Of a stretch of 5,834 bases of DNA, positions 1-5,834 are shown one piece after another. The position numbers and the translations under genes were made by a program. Numbering within the stretch: the stretch's first letter is position 1; each line of letters begins with the position of its first letter. Below the pieces are notes generated by a model that was given only the letters and a program-made list of their open reading frames with translations, made no database searches and had not been told where the DNA came from. The stretch covers positions 1-5,834 of the forward strand of contig CANGIH010000184.1 in the NCBI GenBank assembly GCA_947453875.1. Direction: 5' to 3'. The DNA comes from Planctomycetaceae bacterium (lineage in GTDB: Bacteria > Planctomycetota > Planctomycetia > Pirellulales > UBA1268).

Positions 1-2
1 CC

Positions 3-428
3 ATCCTTGCCGTCACATCCTGCCTGTTTGTCACCTGCATGGCCGCGGTCGGCGGGGACGTCATCGGCGGGGCACGAAGCGCGAGGCGACTGGTGGCCGC
101 GGTCGGGGATCGTCCCACAACGGGCTCTTGGGCCGGGTTCGGCAGCGTGCCACCGAGCGTCGTTTTCTACACCGCCGACACCATCCCCCAACTCCACTCC
201 ACCGAAGCGGTCGCTGACCACCTCGAAGGGCGTCCTGATGCCCTTCTTCTCGTCGATGCCCGCTTCGAGATGAACCTCCCCTCCCCTTTGCCCCACGGAT
301 ACGGCGTCATCGTCCGCGAGCAGCAATTGTTCGGCCCCACCCTGCTCGTGATCGGGCGGCGACCAACTTCCCCAAGCCCCAGTCCGGAGACCCCCCTGGC
401 ATGGAACGCACCCGCCCCGCGCCGCTGA
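3..428 (+). CDS. C-terminal part of an ArnT/PMT-like GT-C membrane glycosyltransferase (5' end outside window)
   Basis: The reading frame is open from the left edge (first whole codon at 3) to TGA at 426-428, so about 141 C-terminal residues are visible. They begin with a hydrophobic stretch (ILAVTSCLFVTCM) that looks like the last membrane helix. A soluble tail follows, with a short strand SVVFYTAD, a helix TEAVADHLEGRPDALLLVD, and a final strand TLLVIGRR. The next gene ends in the same order: NVVYYARG, ADEALADLASGEDRVLLVT, then DFLLLGKV. I therefore read this as the extracytoplasmic end of a paralogous GT-C enzyme that would transfer a sugar from a polyprenyl-phosphate donor. The catalytic N-terminus is not in the window, so donor and acceptor cannot be judged. 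The last ~20 residues are Pro/Ser/Ala-rich and overlap the start of the next gene by 28 bases. The internal ATG at 39 is probably not the real start because homologous-looking sequence continues upstream of it. Confidence 0.72.
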   Translation: MLAVTSCLFVTCMAAVGGDVIGGARSARRLVAAVGDRPTTGSWAGFGSVPPSVVFYTADTIPQLHSTEAVADHLEGRPDALLLVDARFEMNLPSPLPHGYGVIVREQQLFGPTLLVIGRRPTSPSPSPETPLAWNAPAPRR

Positions 429-2206
429 ACGGCGTGGACCATCCCCTCCTCCGGACCCCGCTGGTGGCCGTGCTCCTCGCCAGCGTGGTGACGTTGGCGG
501 TCGGCTTCGCTCCCATGCCCTTCTGGGACGAGGACGAACCCCGCTTCGCCGCGATCGCCCGGACGATGCTCGAAACCGGCGACTGGGTCGTGCCGATGTA
601 TAACGACACGCTCGCCGTCGACAAGCCGGTCCTCATGCACTGGTGCATGGCGGCCTGCTATCGGCTGTTCGGGGTGTCGGAGATCCCCGCCCGCCTCCCG
701 GCTGCGATCGCCACGCTGGCGACGGCATGGGCGTTGCTCCGCGCCGGCACCCGTTGGTTCAACACCCGCACCGGCATCGTGGCGGCACTGGTTTGGATGG
801 GGTGTCTGCTTGTCGGTATTGAGGCCCATGCGGCCACCCCCGACGCCATCCTCACCGCACTCACCGCCTGGATGACGATCCTCGCCGCCGAACCGCTTGT
901 CGGCTTGGCCGCATCCTCGACATCCGAACGGAGGCCTGATGCCCCCCTGCCCCGGCTTGATTGGGCCAGAGCGGCCGGCATCGGCGCGCTCGGCGGACTG
1001 GCGGTGCTCTGCAAGGGCCCGGTGGGGTTTGTCGGTCCGCTGGCGGTGATCCTCCCCTGGGTGGCGGCCTTGGCGTGGGGAGCGCGGCGCGATCCCGCAG
1101 CATCGATCGGTGGCCAGGCCCGCACGGCGATCGCCGCCTCCATCGACGCGGCCCGTTACGCCCGACCACTGATCATGACCCTCGCCATGCTGGCGGTCGC
1201 CGCCCCTTGGTACGTCGCGGTCGGGCTGCGGACCGGCGGAGAATGGCCTGCCGGTTTCTTCCTCGTCCACAACGTCGGTCGATTCGCCGCGCCGATGGAG
1301 AACCACAGCGGCGGCATCTTCTTCCATGTGCTGGCGATGCTCGTCGGTTTCTACCCTTGGTCCTGTTTCCTCCCCCTCTCGATCGTGCTGGCCACTCGTC
1401 AGGCCACGAAGGCGGAGACGCCAACGATGGAACGACGTGCCCTCGGAATCATCCTCTTCTGGATGCTCGTCTGGGTGGGCACCTTTTCGCTGGCCGCGAC
1501 GAAGCTCCCCAACTATGTCCTCCCCGCCTATCCGGCCGCGGCGATGGTGGTTGCCGCGACGGCAACCCGTCTGGTTGACCGGGGCCGGATTGCATTCCCA
1601 GGGTGGCTGGCAAACGGCCTGGGCTGGGTGGTGTTCGGCGGCATCGCCACCGCCGCAACGGTCCTGGTGGCAGGGCGGTACGGTCTTGAAGGGGCGACCC
1701 CGGCGGCCCTCGTCGGCGTGGTGCCACTGGCCGGAGCGGCGGCCTGCTGGTGGGGAGCCCGCAGCGGCAGGTTCGATCCGGTGATGACCATGGTCGTGAC
1801 CGGCCTGGTCTACACGGCCCTTGCGGTCGGGCCGGCCGCCGCCCGGATCGCCGGAGCCAACTCCCTTCCGCCCCTGGTCGATCAGGCCCATCGGCATGTC
1901 GGAGGCGTGGCGAGGCTGTCGACCTACGGGCAAAACACCCCCAACGTCGTGTACTACGCCCGCGGGCATGTCAACGAGTGGCGCCCCGAGCAGGCCGACG
2001 AGGCACTGGCTGATCTGGCCTCCGGCGAGGACCGGGTGCTGCTGGTCACCGCGGACGCGTACAGGGTCCTTGAGCCGCGTCTCCCCCCCGGTTCCGGGAT
2101 CGTCGGTCGCAGCCGCCCTCGCTTCAAGGACGGCGACTTTCTCCTCCTCGGGAAGGTTGCCCCCTCCACAGCGCGGCAGGCCGCCGCAGGGAGTGTCACC
2201 CGATGA
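401..2206 (+). CDS. ArnT/PMT-like GT-C glycosyltransferase, integral membrane
   Basis: A 601-residue protein with about 12 hydrophobic segments (for example near residues 19-37, 97-115, 125-141, 192-227, 256-276, 305-331, 347-390, 402-424, 433-480) and a soluble C-terminal tail from about 485. The first loop carries FWDEDEPRFA (41-50), followed by TGDWVVP (59-65) and DKPVLMHW (74-81). This matches the ArnT-family order: acidic DE..R motif, then GDW..P, then KP...W. D45 is the likely catalytic base. The family motif TKLPNYVLPAYP lies at 367-378, and VHNVGRF at 289-295. Members of this family move a sugar from a polyprenyl-phosphate donor to an acceptor on the outer side of the inner membrane: aminoarabinose to lipid A in ArnT, mannose to protein in PMTs. 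The actual substrate is unknown here. The ATG at 401 has GGAG at 386-389 upstream and precedes the first helix. It overlaps the preceding gene by 28 bases and the following gene by 4, indicating one transcript. Confidence 0.9.
   Translation: MERTRPAPLNGVDHPLLRTPLVAVLLASVVTLAVGFAPMPFWDEDEPRFAAIARTMLETGDWVVPMYNDTLAVDKPVLMHWCMAACYRLFGVSEIPARLPAAIATLATAWALLRAGTRWFNTRTGIVAALVWMGCLLVGIEAHAATPDAILTALTAWMTILAAEPLVGLAASSTSERRPDAPLPRLDWARAAGIGALGGLAVLCKGPVGFVGPLAVILPWVAALAWGARRDPAASIGGQARTAIAASIDAARYARPLIMTLAMLAVAAPWYVAVGLRTGGEWPAGFFLVHNVGRFAAPMENHSGGIFFHVLAMLVGFYPWSCFLPLSIVLATRQATKAETPTMERRALGIILFWMLVWVGTFSLAATKLPNYVLPAYPAAAMVVAATATRLVDRGRIAFPGWLANGLGWVVFGGIATAATVLVAGRYGLEGATPAALVGVVPLAGAAACWWGARSGRFDPVMTMVVTGLVYTALAVGPAAARIAGANSLPPLVDQAHRHVGGVARLSTYGQNTPNVVYYARGHVNEWRPEQADEALADLASGEDRVLLVTADAYRVLEPRLPPGSGIVGRSRPRFKDGDFLLLGKVAPSTARQAAAGSVTR
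2188..2193 (+). promoter_or_regulatory. Shine-Dalgarno site of the GT2 gene
   Basis: AGGGAG sits 9 bases before the ATG at 2203, inside the end of the preceding gene. It supports the ATGA-overlap start over the in-frame ATG at 2287, which has no comparable upstream site, and it points to translational coupling with the GT-C gene. Confidence 0.65.
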
Positions 2207-3279
2207 ACCATCCCCGCCCCGATCACTCTACCGGCGACACCCTGCCGGCGGCCGGTCGTGCCCCCGACATCCTCCGCCACCGGCAGATGGGGGGCATGCC
2301 CCGCGCGAGCCATGGCCTGCTGTCGATCGTCATCCCCTGCCACAACGAGGAGGAGGTGATCGAGGCGACCCACAGCCGCCTCGTCGATGTGCTGCCCGCC
2401 ACCGGGATGGACTTCGAGATCATCTACATCGACGACGGCAGTCGCGACGGGACGCTTGCCCGCCTCGAGGCGATCGCATCCCGCGACAACCGGGCCGAGG
2501 TGATCGAACTGTCGCGGAATTTCGGACAGCAGTCGGCGATGTCGGCCGGGCTGGCACGGGCCCGCGGCGATGCAGTGGTGATCATCGACGCCGATCTCCA
2601 GGACCCCCCCGAGGTGATCCCGGAGATGGTGGAGCGATGGCGGCAGGGGGCAGACGTCGCCTATGGCAGGCGTCGGTCCCGGGAGGGGGAGACGTGGTTC
2701 AAGCTGGTCACCGCCAGCCTGTTCCACCGCTTCTTTGCCAGCCTCGTCCCCTATCCGATCCCGGTCGATACCGGCGACTTCAAGCTTCTCGATCGGGCCG
2801 TGGTCGACGCCGTCTGCGGCCTGCCGGAGAAGCGTCGCTACCTCCGTTCGCTCGTCGCCTGGACCGGCTTCCGGCAGGTGCCCGTTTGGTACGACCGACA
2901 CGCCCGTTCGGCCGGAGAGACGAAATACTCGACGCGAAAACTGATCCGGCTGGCGATCGACGCGGTGATGCTCTCCTCCGACACCCCACTGCGGGCCGCC
3001 TGGTGGGCCGCCGGGGTGCTGGCGACTTTCGGCGTTGGTTGCGCGCTGCTGGCCTGCCTCATGCCCGCCAGCGACGGCACGTTGGTGGCGACGATCGGCG
3101 CGATGATCGCGTTGGTGGGGGCGGTGCAGACCTCCGCGGTCGCCATCGTCGGTGAATATGTCGTCCGCACCTACCGGGAGGTCCAGGGGCGGCCGTCGTG
3201 GGTCACGCGGCGCACGATCCATGGTCGTGCCGATGCGGCGACCGACGACGCATCCCGGAGCAATTCCCGGGCGGCGTGA
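2203..3279 (+). CDS. Family 2 glycosyltransferase, polyprenyl-phosphate sugar synthase type (DPM1/GtrB/ArnC-like)
   Basis: A 358-residue GT-A fold enzyme with two C-terminal membrane helices. The core starts at LLSIVIPCHNEEE (39-51). It continues with IDDGSRDGT (76-84), SRNFGQQSAM (104-113), DADLQDPPE (129-137, metal and nucleotide-sugar binding), TGDFKLLDR (190-198), RRYLRSLVAWTGF (211-223) and RSAGETKY (235-242). Hydrophobic segments lie near 265-289 and 292-316. They are followed by GEYVVRTYREVQGRP (317-331), typical of GtrB-like proteins. Relatives transfer a sugar from UDP- or GDP-sugar to undecaprenyl or dolichyl phosphate on the cytoplasmic face. The specific sugar cannot be told. The gene begins with ATG inside an ATGA overlap with the GT-C gene, so it probably supplies lipid-linked donors to the two GT-C enzymes upstream. 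It has about 38 residues of unrecognised, polar, Pro/Arg-containing sequence before the GT2 core, and a short Ser/Ala tail. Confidence 0.92.
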   Translation: MNHPRPDHSTGDTLPAAGRAPDILRHRQMGGMPRASHGLLSIVIPCHNEEEVIEATHSRLVDVLPATGMDFEIIYIDDGSRDGTLARLEAIASRDNRAEVIELSRNFGQQSAMSAGLARARGDAVVIIDADLQDPPEVIPEMVERWRQGADVAYGRRRSREGETWFKLVTASLFHRFFASLVPYPIPVDTGDFKLLDRAVVDAVCGLPEKRRYLRSLVAWTGFRQVPVWYDRHARSAGETKYSTRKLIRLAIDAVMLSSDTPLRAAWWAAGVLATFGVGCALLACLMPASDGTLVATIGAMIALVGAVQTSAVAIVGEYVVRTYREVQGRPSWVTRRTIHGRADAATDDASRSNSRAA

Positions 3280-3324
3280 GCCAAGCACCGGCTGGCAGGC
3301 CGTGCACAGCGTGCAGAACGTGCC

Positions 3325-3343
3325 CCGCCGCTGCATGCGGCGG
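3325..3343. repeat. Small GC-rich inverted repeat after the GT2 gene
   Basis: CCGCCGC (3325-3331) and GCGGCGG (3337-3343) form a perfect 7-bp stem around a 5-base loop, TGCAT, 45 bases past the GT2 stop codon. No T-rich run follows on either strand. It may stabilise the 3' end of the operon mRNA or assist termination, but it could be chance in GC-rich sequence. Confidence 0.35.
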
Positions 3344-3388
3344 TCGACACCCCGAAACACCCGACGTTCGCCCCCCTCAGCAACAACG

Positions 3389-3423
3389 CGCCCCCTCGCA
3401 GCGACCATGCCTGCGAGGGGGCG
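3389..3423. terminator. Stem-loop between convergent genes, probable bidirectional terminator
   Basis: CGCCCCCTCGCAG (3389-3401) pairs perfectly with CTGCGAGGGGGCG (3411-3423), giving a 13-bp stem with a 9-base loop. It sits between the stop of the plus-strand GT2 gene (3279) and the stop of the minus-strand peroxidase gene (3448), the usual place for a shared terminator. Read on the minus strand it is followed by GTTGTTG, only a weak U-rich tract; on the plus strand it is followed by ATTGCGG. It is therefore not a textbook intrinsic terminator, but stem strength and position make the role likely. The remainder of the 168-base gap (3280-3447) holds only the smaller inverted repeat at 3325-3343. 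Confidence 0.7.
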
Positions 3424-3447
3424 ATTGCGGTGTGGCCCGGGGCCCGT

Positions 3448-4005
3448 TTACTTCTTCAGTTCGGCCTCGACCGCGGCGACGAGCGCCGGATCGTCGGGCT
3501 TCACGGGGGTGGCAAACCGGGCGACGACGTTGCCGTCACGGCCGATGAGGAATTTCTCGAAGTTCCACTTCACGTCACCAGCCGGATTGGCCTGTGAGGT
3601 CAGGGCCTTGTAAAGCGGCGACTGCCCGTCTCCCTTGACGACGATCTTCGAGAACATGTCGAACGTCACGTTGTACTTGGAGGTGCAGAACTTCGAGATC
3701 TCGGCATCGCTTCCCGGTTCCTGAGCGCCGAACTCGTTGGCCGGGAAACCGAGGACTACGAGTCCCTTGTCCTTGTAGGTGTCGTGGAGCTTCTGCAGAC
3801 CGGCATATTGGGGCGTGGCGCCGCACTGGCTGGCGACGTTCACGACCATCACGACCTTGCCCTTGTACTTGGCCAGATCGACTTCGCTCCCGTCGATCTT
3901 CTTCACCTTGCCGGCGAGCGGCGAGTCGGCCATGGCGGGGGCGAGGGAAAAGATCCCGGCGACAACGGCCAGGACACAGAGTGAGGAGAGGCGGAAAAAA
4001 GTCAT
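3448..4005 (-). CDS. Exported glutathione-peroxidase-family protein (thiol peroxidase)
   Basis: A 185-residue protein that reduces hydroperoxides with a catalytic cysteine. Residues 1-26 form a signal peptide (Arg near the start, hydrophobic core, AMA before D27), so it should act outside the cytoplasm. The GPx signatures are NVASQCGATPQY (56-67, peroxidatic Cys61), LGFPANEFGAQEPG (85-98, Gln95) and WNFEKFLIG (147-155, Trp147 and Asn148). The Cys-Gln-Trp-Asn tetrad is thus complete. Cys107 (KFCTSKY) sits where thioredoxin-dependent GPx proteins have their resolving cysteine, so a thioredoxin-like reductant is more likely than glutathione. The usual FPCNQFG cysteine is Ala89. The length is normal for a bacterial GPx plus leader. 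I chose the ATG at 4005 because GGAG lies 7 bases upstream and it begins the signal peptide directly. An in-frame ATG at 4062 would add 19 polar residues before the leader. The gene lies downstream of pckA with its own likely promoter. Confidence 0.93.
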   Translation of the reverse strand: MTFFRLSSLCVLAVVAGIFSLAPAMADSPLAGKVKKIDGSEVDLAKYKGKVVMVVNVASQCGATPQYAGLQKLHDTYKDKGLVVLGFPANEFGAQEPGSDAEISKFCTSKYNVTFDMFSKIVVKGDGQSPLYKALTSQANPAGDVKWNFEKFLIGRDGNVVARFATPVKPDDPALVAAVEAELKK

Positions 4006-4012
4006 CGGGTTG

Positions 4013-4016
4013 CTCC
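4013..4016 (-). promoter_or_regulatory. Shine-Dalgarno site deciding the peroxidase start
   Basis: GGAG on the minus strand, 7 bases before the ATG at 4005. It favours this start over the in-frame ATG at 4062. Confidence 0.6.
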
Positions 4017-4044
4017 AGGGAAGAGACTCGGACTGCGAGCGCGG

Positions 4045-4064
4045 CGTTGCCCAAGGCAGCAACG
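4045..4064 (-). other. Possible hairpin in the peroxidase mRNA leader
   Basis: CGTTGC (4045-4050) and GCAACG (4059-4064) are complementary, giving a 6-bp stem with an 8-base loop in the roughly 70-base leader predicted from the promoter at 4080-4109. It ends about 28 bases before the Shine-Dalgarno site, so it does not hide it. A functional role is uncertain. Confidence 0.25.
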
Positions 4065-4079
4065 GCCGAGAGACCCTCG

Positions 4080-4109
4080 AATGTAGGGGGGGGCCGCGAC
4101 GGCTGTCAA
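4080..4109 (-). promoter_or_regulatory. Sigma-70-like promoter for the peroxidase gene
   Basis: On the minus strand, TTGACA (4104-4109) is a perfect -35 consensus. TACATT (4080-4085) keeps TA at the start and T at the end of the -10 box (4 of 6 matches). The spacer is 18 bases. Transcription would start near 4073, leaving a leader of about 70 bases. The spacer contains eight consecutive C on this strand (G at 4086-4093 on the plus strand), unusual for a promoter spacer. The match is by eye and the consensus is that of well-studied bacteria, so it may not hold for this organism. Confidence 0.5.
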
Positions 4110-4116
4110 AGCGGCG

Positions 4117-4130
4117 GCCGTTGCAACGGC
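4117..4130. repeat. Perfect 14-bp palindrome between pckA and the peroxidase gene
   Basis: GCCGTTGCAACGGC is an uninterrupted perfect palindrome. It lies 31 bases after the pckA stop codon and 7 bases upstream of the putative -35 box of the peroxidase promoter. The position fits an activator or repressor site for the peroxidase gene. Alternatively it could form a short hairpin (5-bp stem, 4-base loop) at the end of the pckA message, but no U-run follows, so it is a poor terminator. Confidence 0.4.
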
Positions 4131-4161
4131 AGGCACCACCCCCGCCTTTGTCCAGGCCCTG

Positions 4162-5745
4162 TTACCCCGTCGGCCCCGCCGCCAGGACGTCGGCCCCGGC
4201 CTCTGCTGCGTAGGCGACGAAGTTGTCGCGGAACTTCGCCGCCAGAGCCCGTGCCGCCCGTTCCCAATGCCGTGCATCCCCCCAGGCCCTCGCCGGCACG
4301 AGCACCGCAGACGCCACTCCGGGCACTTCCGTCACCGCATCGAGCCCGAAGACCGGGTCGCGTTCCACCTTCGCCCCATCGAGCGTGCCTGAGTGGATGG
4401 CGTCGATGATCCGCCGTGTCGACGCCAGATCGATCCGTCGCCCCTGACCGTAGGCCCCTCCCGTCCAGCCGGTGTTCACCAGCCAGGCCTGCGCGCCGTG
4501 CCGCTCGAGTTTGTCGGCGAGCAGACGGGCGTACACCGCCGGATGCCGGACGAGGAACGCGGCACTGAAGCAGGTGGAGAAAGCCACCTGTGGCTCGACC
4601 ACTCCCATCTCCGTGCCGGCCACACGCGCCGTGTAGCCGGAGAGGAAGTGGTACATGGCCTGCTCGCGAGTGAGCCGACTGACGGGGGGGAGCACTCCCG
4701 AGGCGTCGCAGGTGAGGAAAATCACGTTGCGGGGGTGGCCGGCGACGCACGGCACGAGGGCATTGTCGATGAACTCGATCGGGTAGGCGGCGCGGGTGTT
4801 CTCGGTGATCGCCGCCGACTCGAAGTCGACCTCGCGAGTGCGATCGTCGTAGACGACGTTCTCCAGCACCGTCCCGAAACGGATGGCGGCATGGATTTCC
4901 GGTTCCTTGGCCGCGGAGAGGCCGATGCACTTCGCGTAACATCCCCCCTCGACGTTGAACACGCCATCATGGCCCCAGCCATGCTCGTCATCCCCGATCA
5001 GCCGCCGCGCCGGATCGGCGGAGAGGGTTGTCTTCCCCGTCCCGGAGAGCCCGAAGAACAGCGACACGTCTCCGGTCGGGCCCTCGTTGGCCGAACAGTG
5101 CATCGAGAGCACCCCCCGCGCGGGCAGGAGCCAGTGCATGAGGGTGAAAACCCCCTTCTTCATCTCGCCGGCATACTCGCTCCCCAGGATCACCTGCTCG
5201 CGCCGTTCGAGCGACAGGTCGATGCTCGTGCGACTGGCGATCTGCGTGGTGAGGACATTCGCGGGAAACTGGCCGGCGTTGTAGATCACGTAATCGGGTT
5301 GGCCAAAGTGCTCCAACTCGGCGGCCGACGGCCGAATGAGCATGTTCCGCATGTAGAGCGCGTGGTAGGCACGGGCGCAGATCACCCGAACCTTGACGCG
5401 GCTTGAATGATCCCAGCCGGCGTAGCCGTCGCAGACATAGATCCGATCCCGGGTGTCGAGATAATCGACCGCCCGCTGCCGATTGAGGAGAAATGTGTGT
5501 TCGTCGATCGGGTGGTTGACCGTTCCCCACCAAACCTCCCTCTCCGAGGCCGGATCACGGACGATGTGCTTGTCTTTCGGGCTCCGCCCCGTTTTCGCCC
5601 CCGATCGGATCGCGATCGCCCCGCTCGAGACGATCCCGGCCCGTTCCCTCGTCACCGCCTCCTCATACAGGAACGCCGGGGGCGCATTGCGGATGGCGAC
5701 AGGCACGGTGATGCCATGGGCCGCAAGGTCGACTGGGGTGGTCAC
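4162..5745 (-). CDS. pckA: Phosphoenolpyruvate carboxykinase (ATP)
   Basis: Cytosolic gluconeogenic enzyme converting oxaloacetate and ATP to phosphoenolpyruvate, ADP and CO2. The 527 residues are close to the ~540 of the E. coli enzyme and collinear with it. Visible motifs are SGAKTGRSPKDK (48-59, substrate-binding Arg54), GEMKKG (193-198, metal ligand Lys197), MHCSAN (215-220, metal ligand His216) and the P-loop GLSGTGKTT (232-240). They continue with LIGDDEHGW (249-257, metal ligand Asp253), AKEPEI (279-284), ENTRAAYPI (315-323, Arg318) and LVNTGWTGGAYG (422-433). The P-loop and the ATP-type layout exclude the GTP-dependent family. The start is GTG at 5745: an in-frame TGA lies at 5788-5790 with no ATG, GTG or TTG between, and GAGG (5753-5756) is 7 bases upstream. 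All catalytic residues I can check are present, so the enzyme should be active. No clear promoter is visible in the 89 bases upstream. Confidence 0.97.
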   Translation of the reverse strand: MTTPVDLAAHGITVPVAIRNAPPAFLYEEAVTRERAGIVSSGAIAIRSGAKTGRSPKDKHIVRDPASEREVWWGTVNHPIDEHTFLLNRQRAVDYLDTRDRIYVCDGYAGWDHSSRVKVRVICARAYHALYMRNMLIRPSAAELEHFGQPDYVIYNAGQFPANVLTTQIASRTSIDLSLERREQVILGSEYAGEMKKGVFTLMHWLLPARGVLSMHCSANEGPTGDVSLFFGLSGTGKTTLSADPARRLIGDDEHGWGHDGVFNVEGGCYAKCIGLSAAKEPEIHAAIRFGTVLENVVYDDRTREVDFESAAITENTRAAYPIEFIDNALVPCVAGHPRNVIFLTCDASGVLPPVSRLTREQAMYHFLSGYTARVAGTEMGVVEPQVAFSTCFSAAFLVRHPAVYARLLADKLERHGAQAWLVNTGWTGGAYGQGRRIDLASTRRIIDAIHSGTLDGAKVERDPVFGLDAVTEVPGVASAVLVPARAWGDARHWERAARALAAKFRDNFVAYAAEAGADVLAAGPTG

Positions 5746-5752
5746 GGTGCAT

Positions 5753-5756
5753 CCTC
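5753..5756 (-). promoter_or_regulatory. Shine-Dalgarno site of pckA (GTG start)
   Basis: GAGG on the minus strand, 7 bases before the GTG at 5745. An out-of-frame ATG (5750-5752) directly abuts it and is too close to use this site, which supports the GTG as the real start. Confidence 0.55.
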
Positions 5757-5834
5757 GGCGCGGTGTCGGCGGAAACAGTGGCGGGAATCAGGCGGCGCGG
5801 GCGGCGGCGGGCGTGGTGGCACCAGGTGGCTCCG

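Noticed and set aside
167..1969. Long (600-codon) open frame on the minus strand opposite the GT-C gene
   Set aside because: The translation is Gly/Arg/His/Asp-rich, with no hydrophobic core or recognisable domain, and it is antisense to a gene with clear GT-C motifs. It is an effect of GC-rich codon use.
1821..3155. Plus-strand 444-codon open frame in another frame across the GT-C/GT2 junction
   Set aside because: The protein is Pro/Arg/Gly-rich without structure and covers the motif-bearing frames of two real genes.
1954..3408. Long (484-codon) open frame on the minus strand opposite the GT2 gene
   Set aside because: It has low-complexity Arg/Gly/Asp/His composition, spans two well-supported plus-strand genes and their overlap, and has no domain signal.
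4006..4062. Extended start of the peroxidase gene at 4062
   Set aside because: It would put 19 polar residues before the signal peptide. The ATG at 4005 has a well-spaced GGAG.
4092..4119. GGCCGC/GCGGCC inverted repeat with a 16-base loop as a pckA terminator
   Set aside because: The stem is only 6 bp with a large loop, no U-run follows, and it overlaps the better-supported promoter and palindrome.
4393..5406. Plus-strand 337-codon open frame opposite pckA
   Set aside because: It is antisense to a gene with intact catalytic motifs, and its Gly/Arg/Glu/His-rich composition is that of a reverse-strand shadow.
5788..5834. Possible C-terminal tail of another minus-strand gene ending at 5788 (frame open to the edge, Ala/Pro/Thr-rich)
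   Set aside because: Only 14 codons are visible and they are low complexity. In GC-rich DNA an open stretch of this length means little.

Overview
The window is GC-rich, gene-dense bacterial chromosome. It carries five protein genes in two convergent blocks, and I see no mobile element, CRISPR array, tRNA or rRNA. The gene set (ArnT-like GT-C enzymes with a polyprenyl-phosphate glycosyltransferase, an exported glutathione-peroxidase-like protein, an ATP-type PEP carboxykinase) and the high GC suggest a Gram-negative-type or planctomycete-like bacterium. No marker gene fixes the phylum, so this is a weak inference.

Plus-strand block (1-3279): three genes packed as an operon. The first is only the C-terminal end of a GT-C membrane glycosyltransferase. 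It overlaps by 28 bases a complete 601-residue ArnT/PMT-type (GT39/GT83-like) glycosyltransferase. That gene overlaps by ATGA a DPM/GtrB-type GT2 enzyme with two C-terminal membrane helices. The likely division of labour is that the GT2 loads a sugar onto a polyprenyl phosphate at the cytoplasmic face, and the two GT-C enzymes use such lipid-linked sugars on the outer face of the membrane. The acceptor (lipid, glycan or protein) cannot be read from this window.

Convergent gap (3280-3447): 168 bases without a gene, holding a 7-bp GC-rich hairpin and a perfect 13-bp stem-loop that probably ends transcription from both sides.

Minus-strand block (3448-5745): pckA (GTG start at 5745) lies upstream of an exported glutathione-peroxidase-family protein. 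The 156-base gap between them contains a good sigma-70-like promoter (TTGACA, 18-base spacer, TACATT) whose spacer includes eight consecutive G/C, and a perfect 14-bp palindrome just upstream of the -35 box. The peroxidase is therefore probably transcribed on its own as well as by any read-through from pckA. The last 89 bases (5746-5834) are the pckA leader and possibly the tail of another minus-strand gene.

I do not see a clear new biological system. The points most worth a second look are the tandem GT-C/GT2 operon, the homopolymer inside the peroxidase promoter spacer, and the palindrome next to it.
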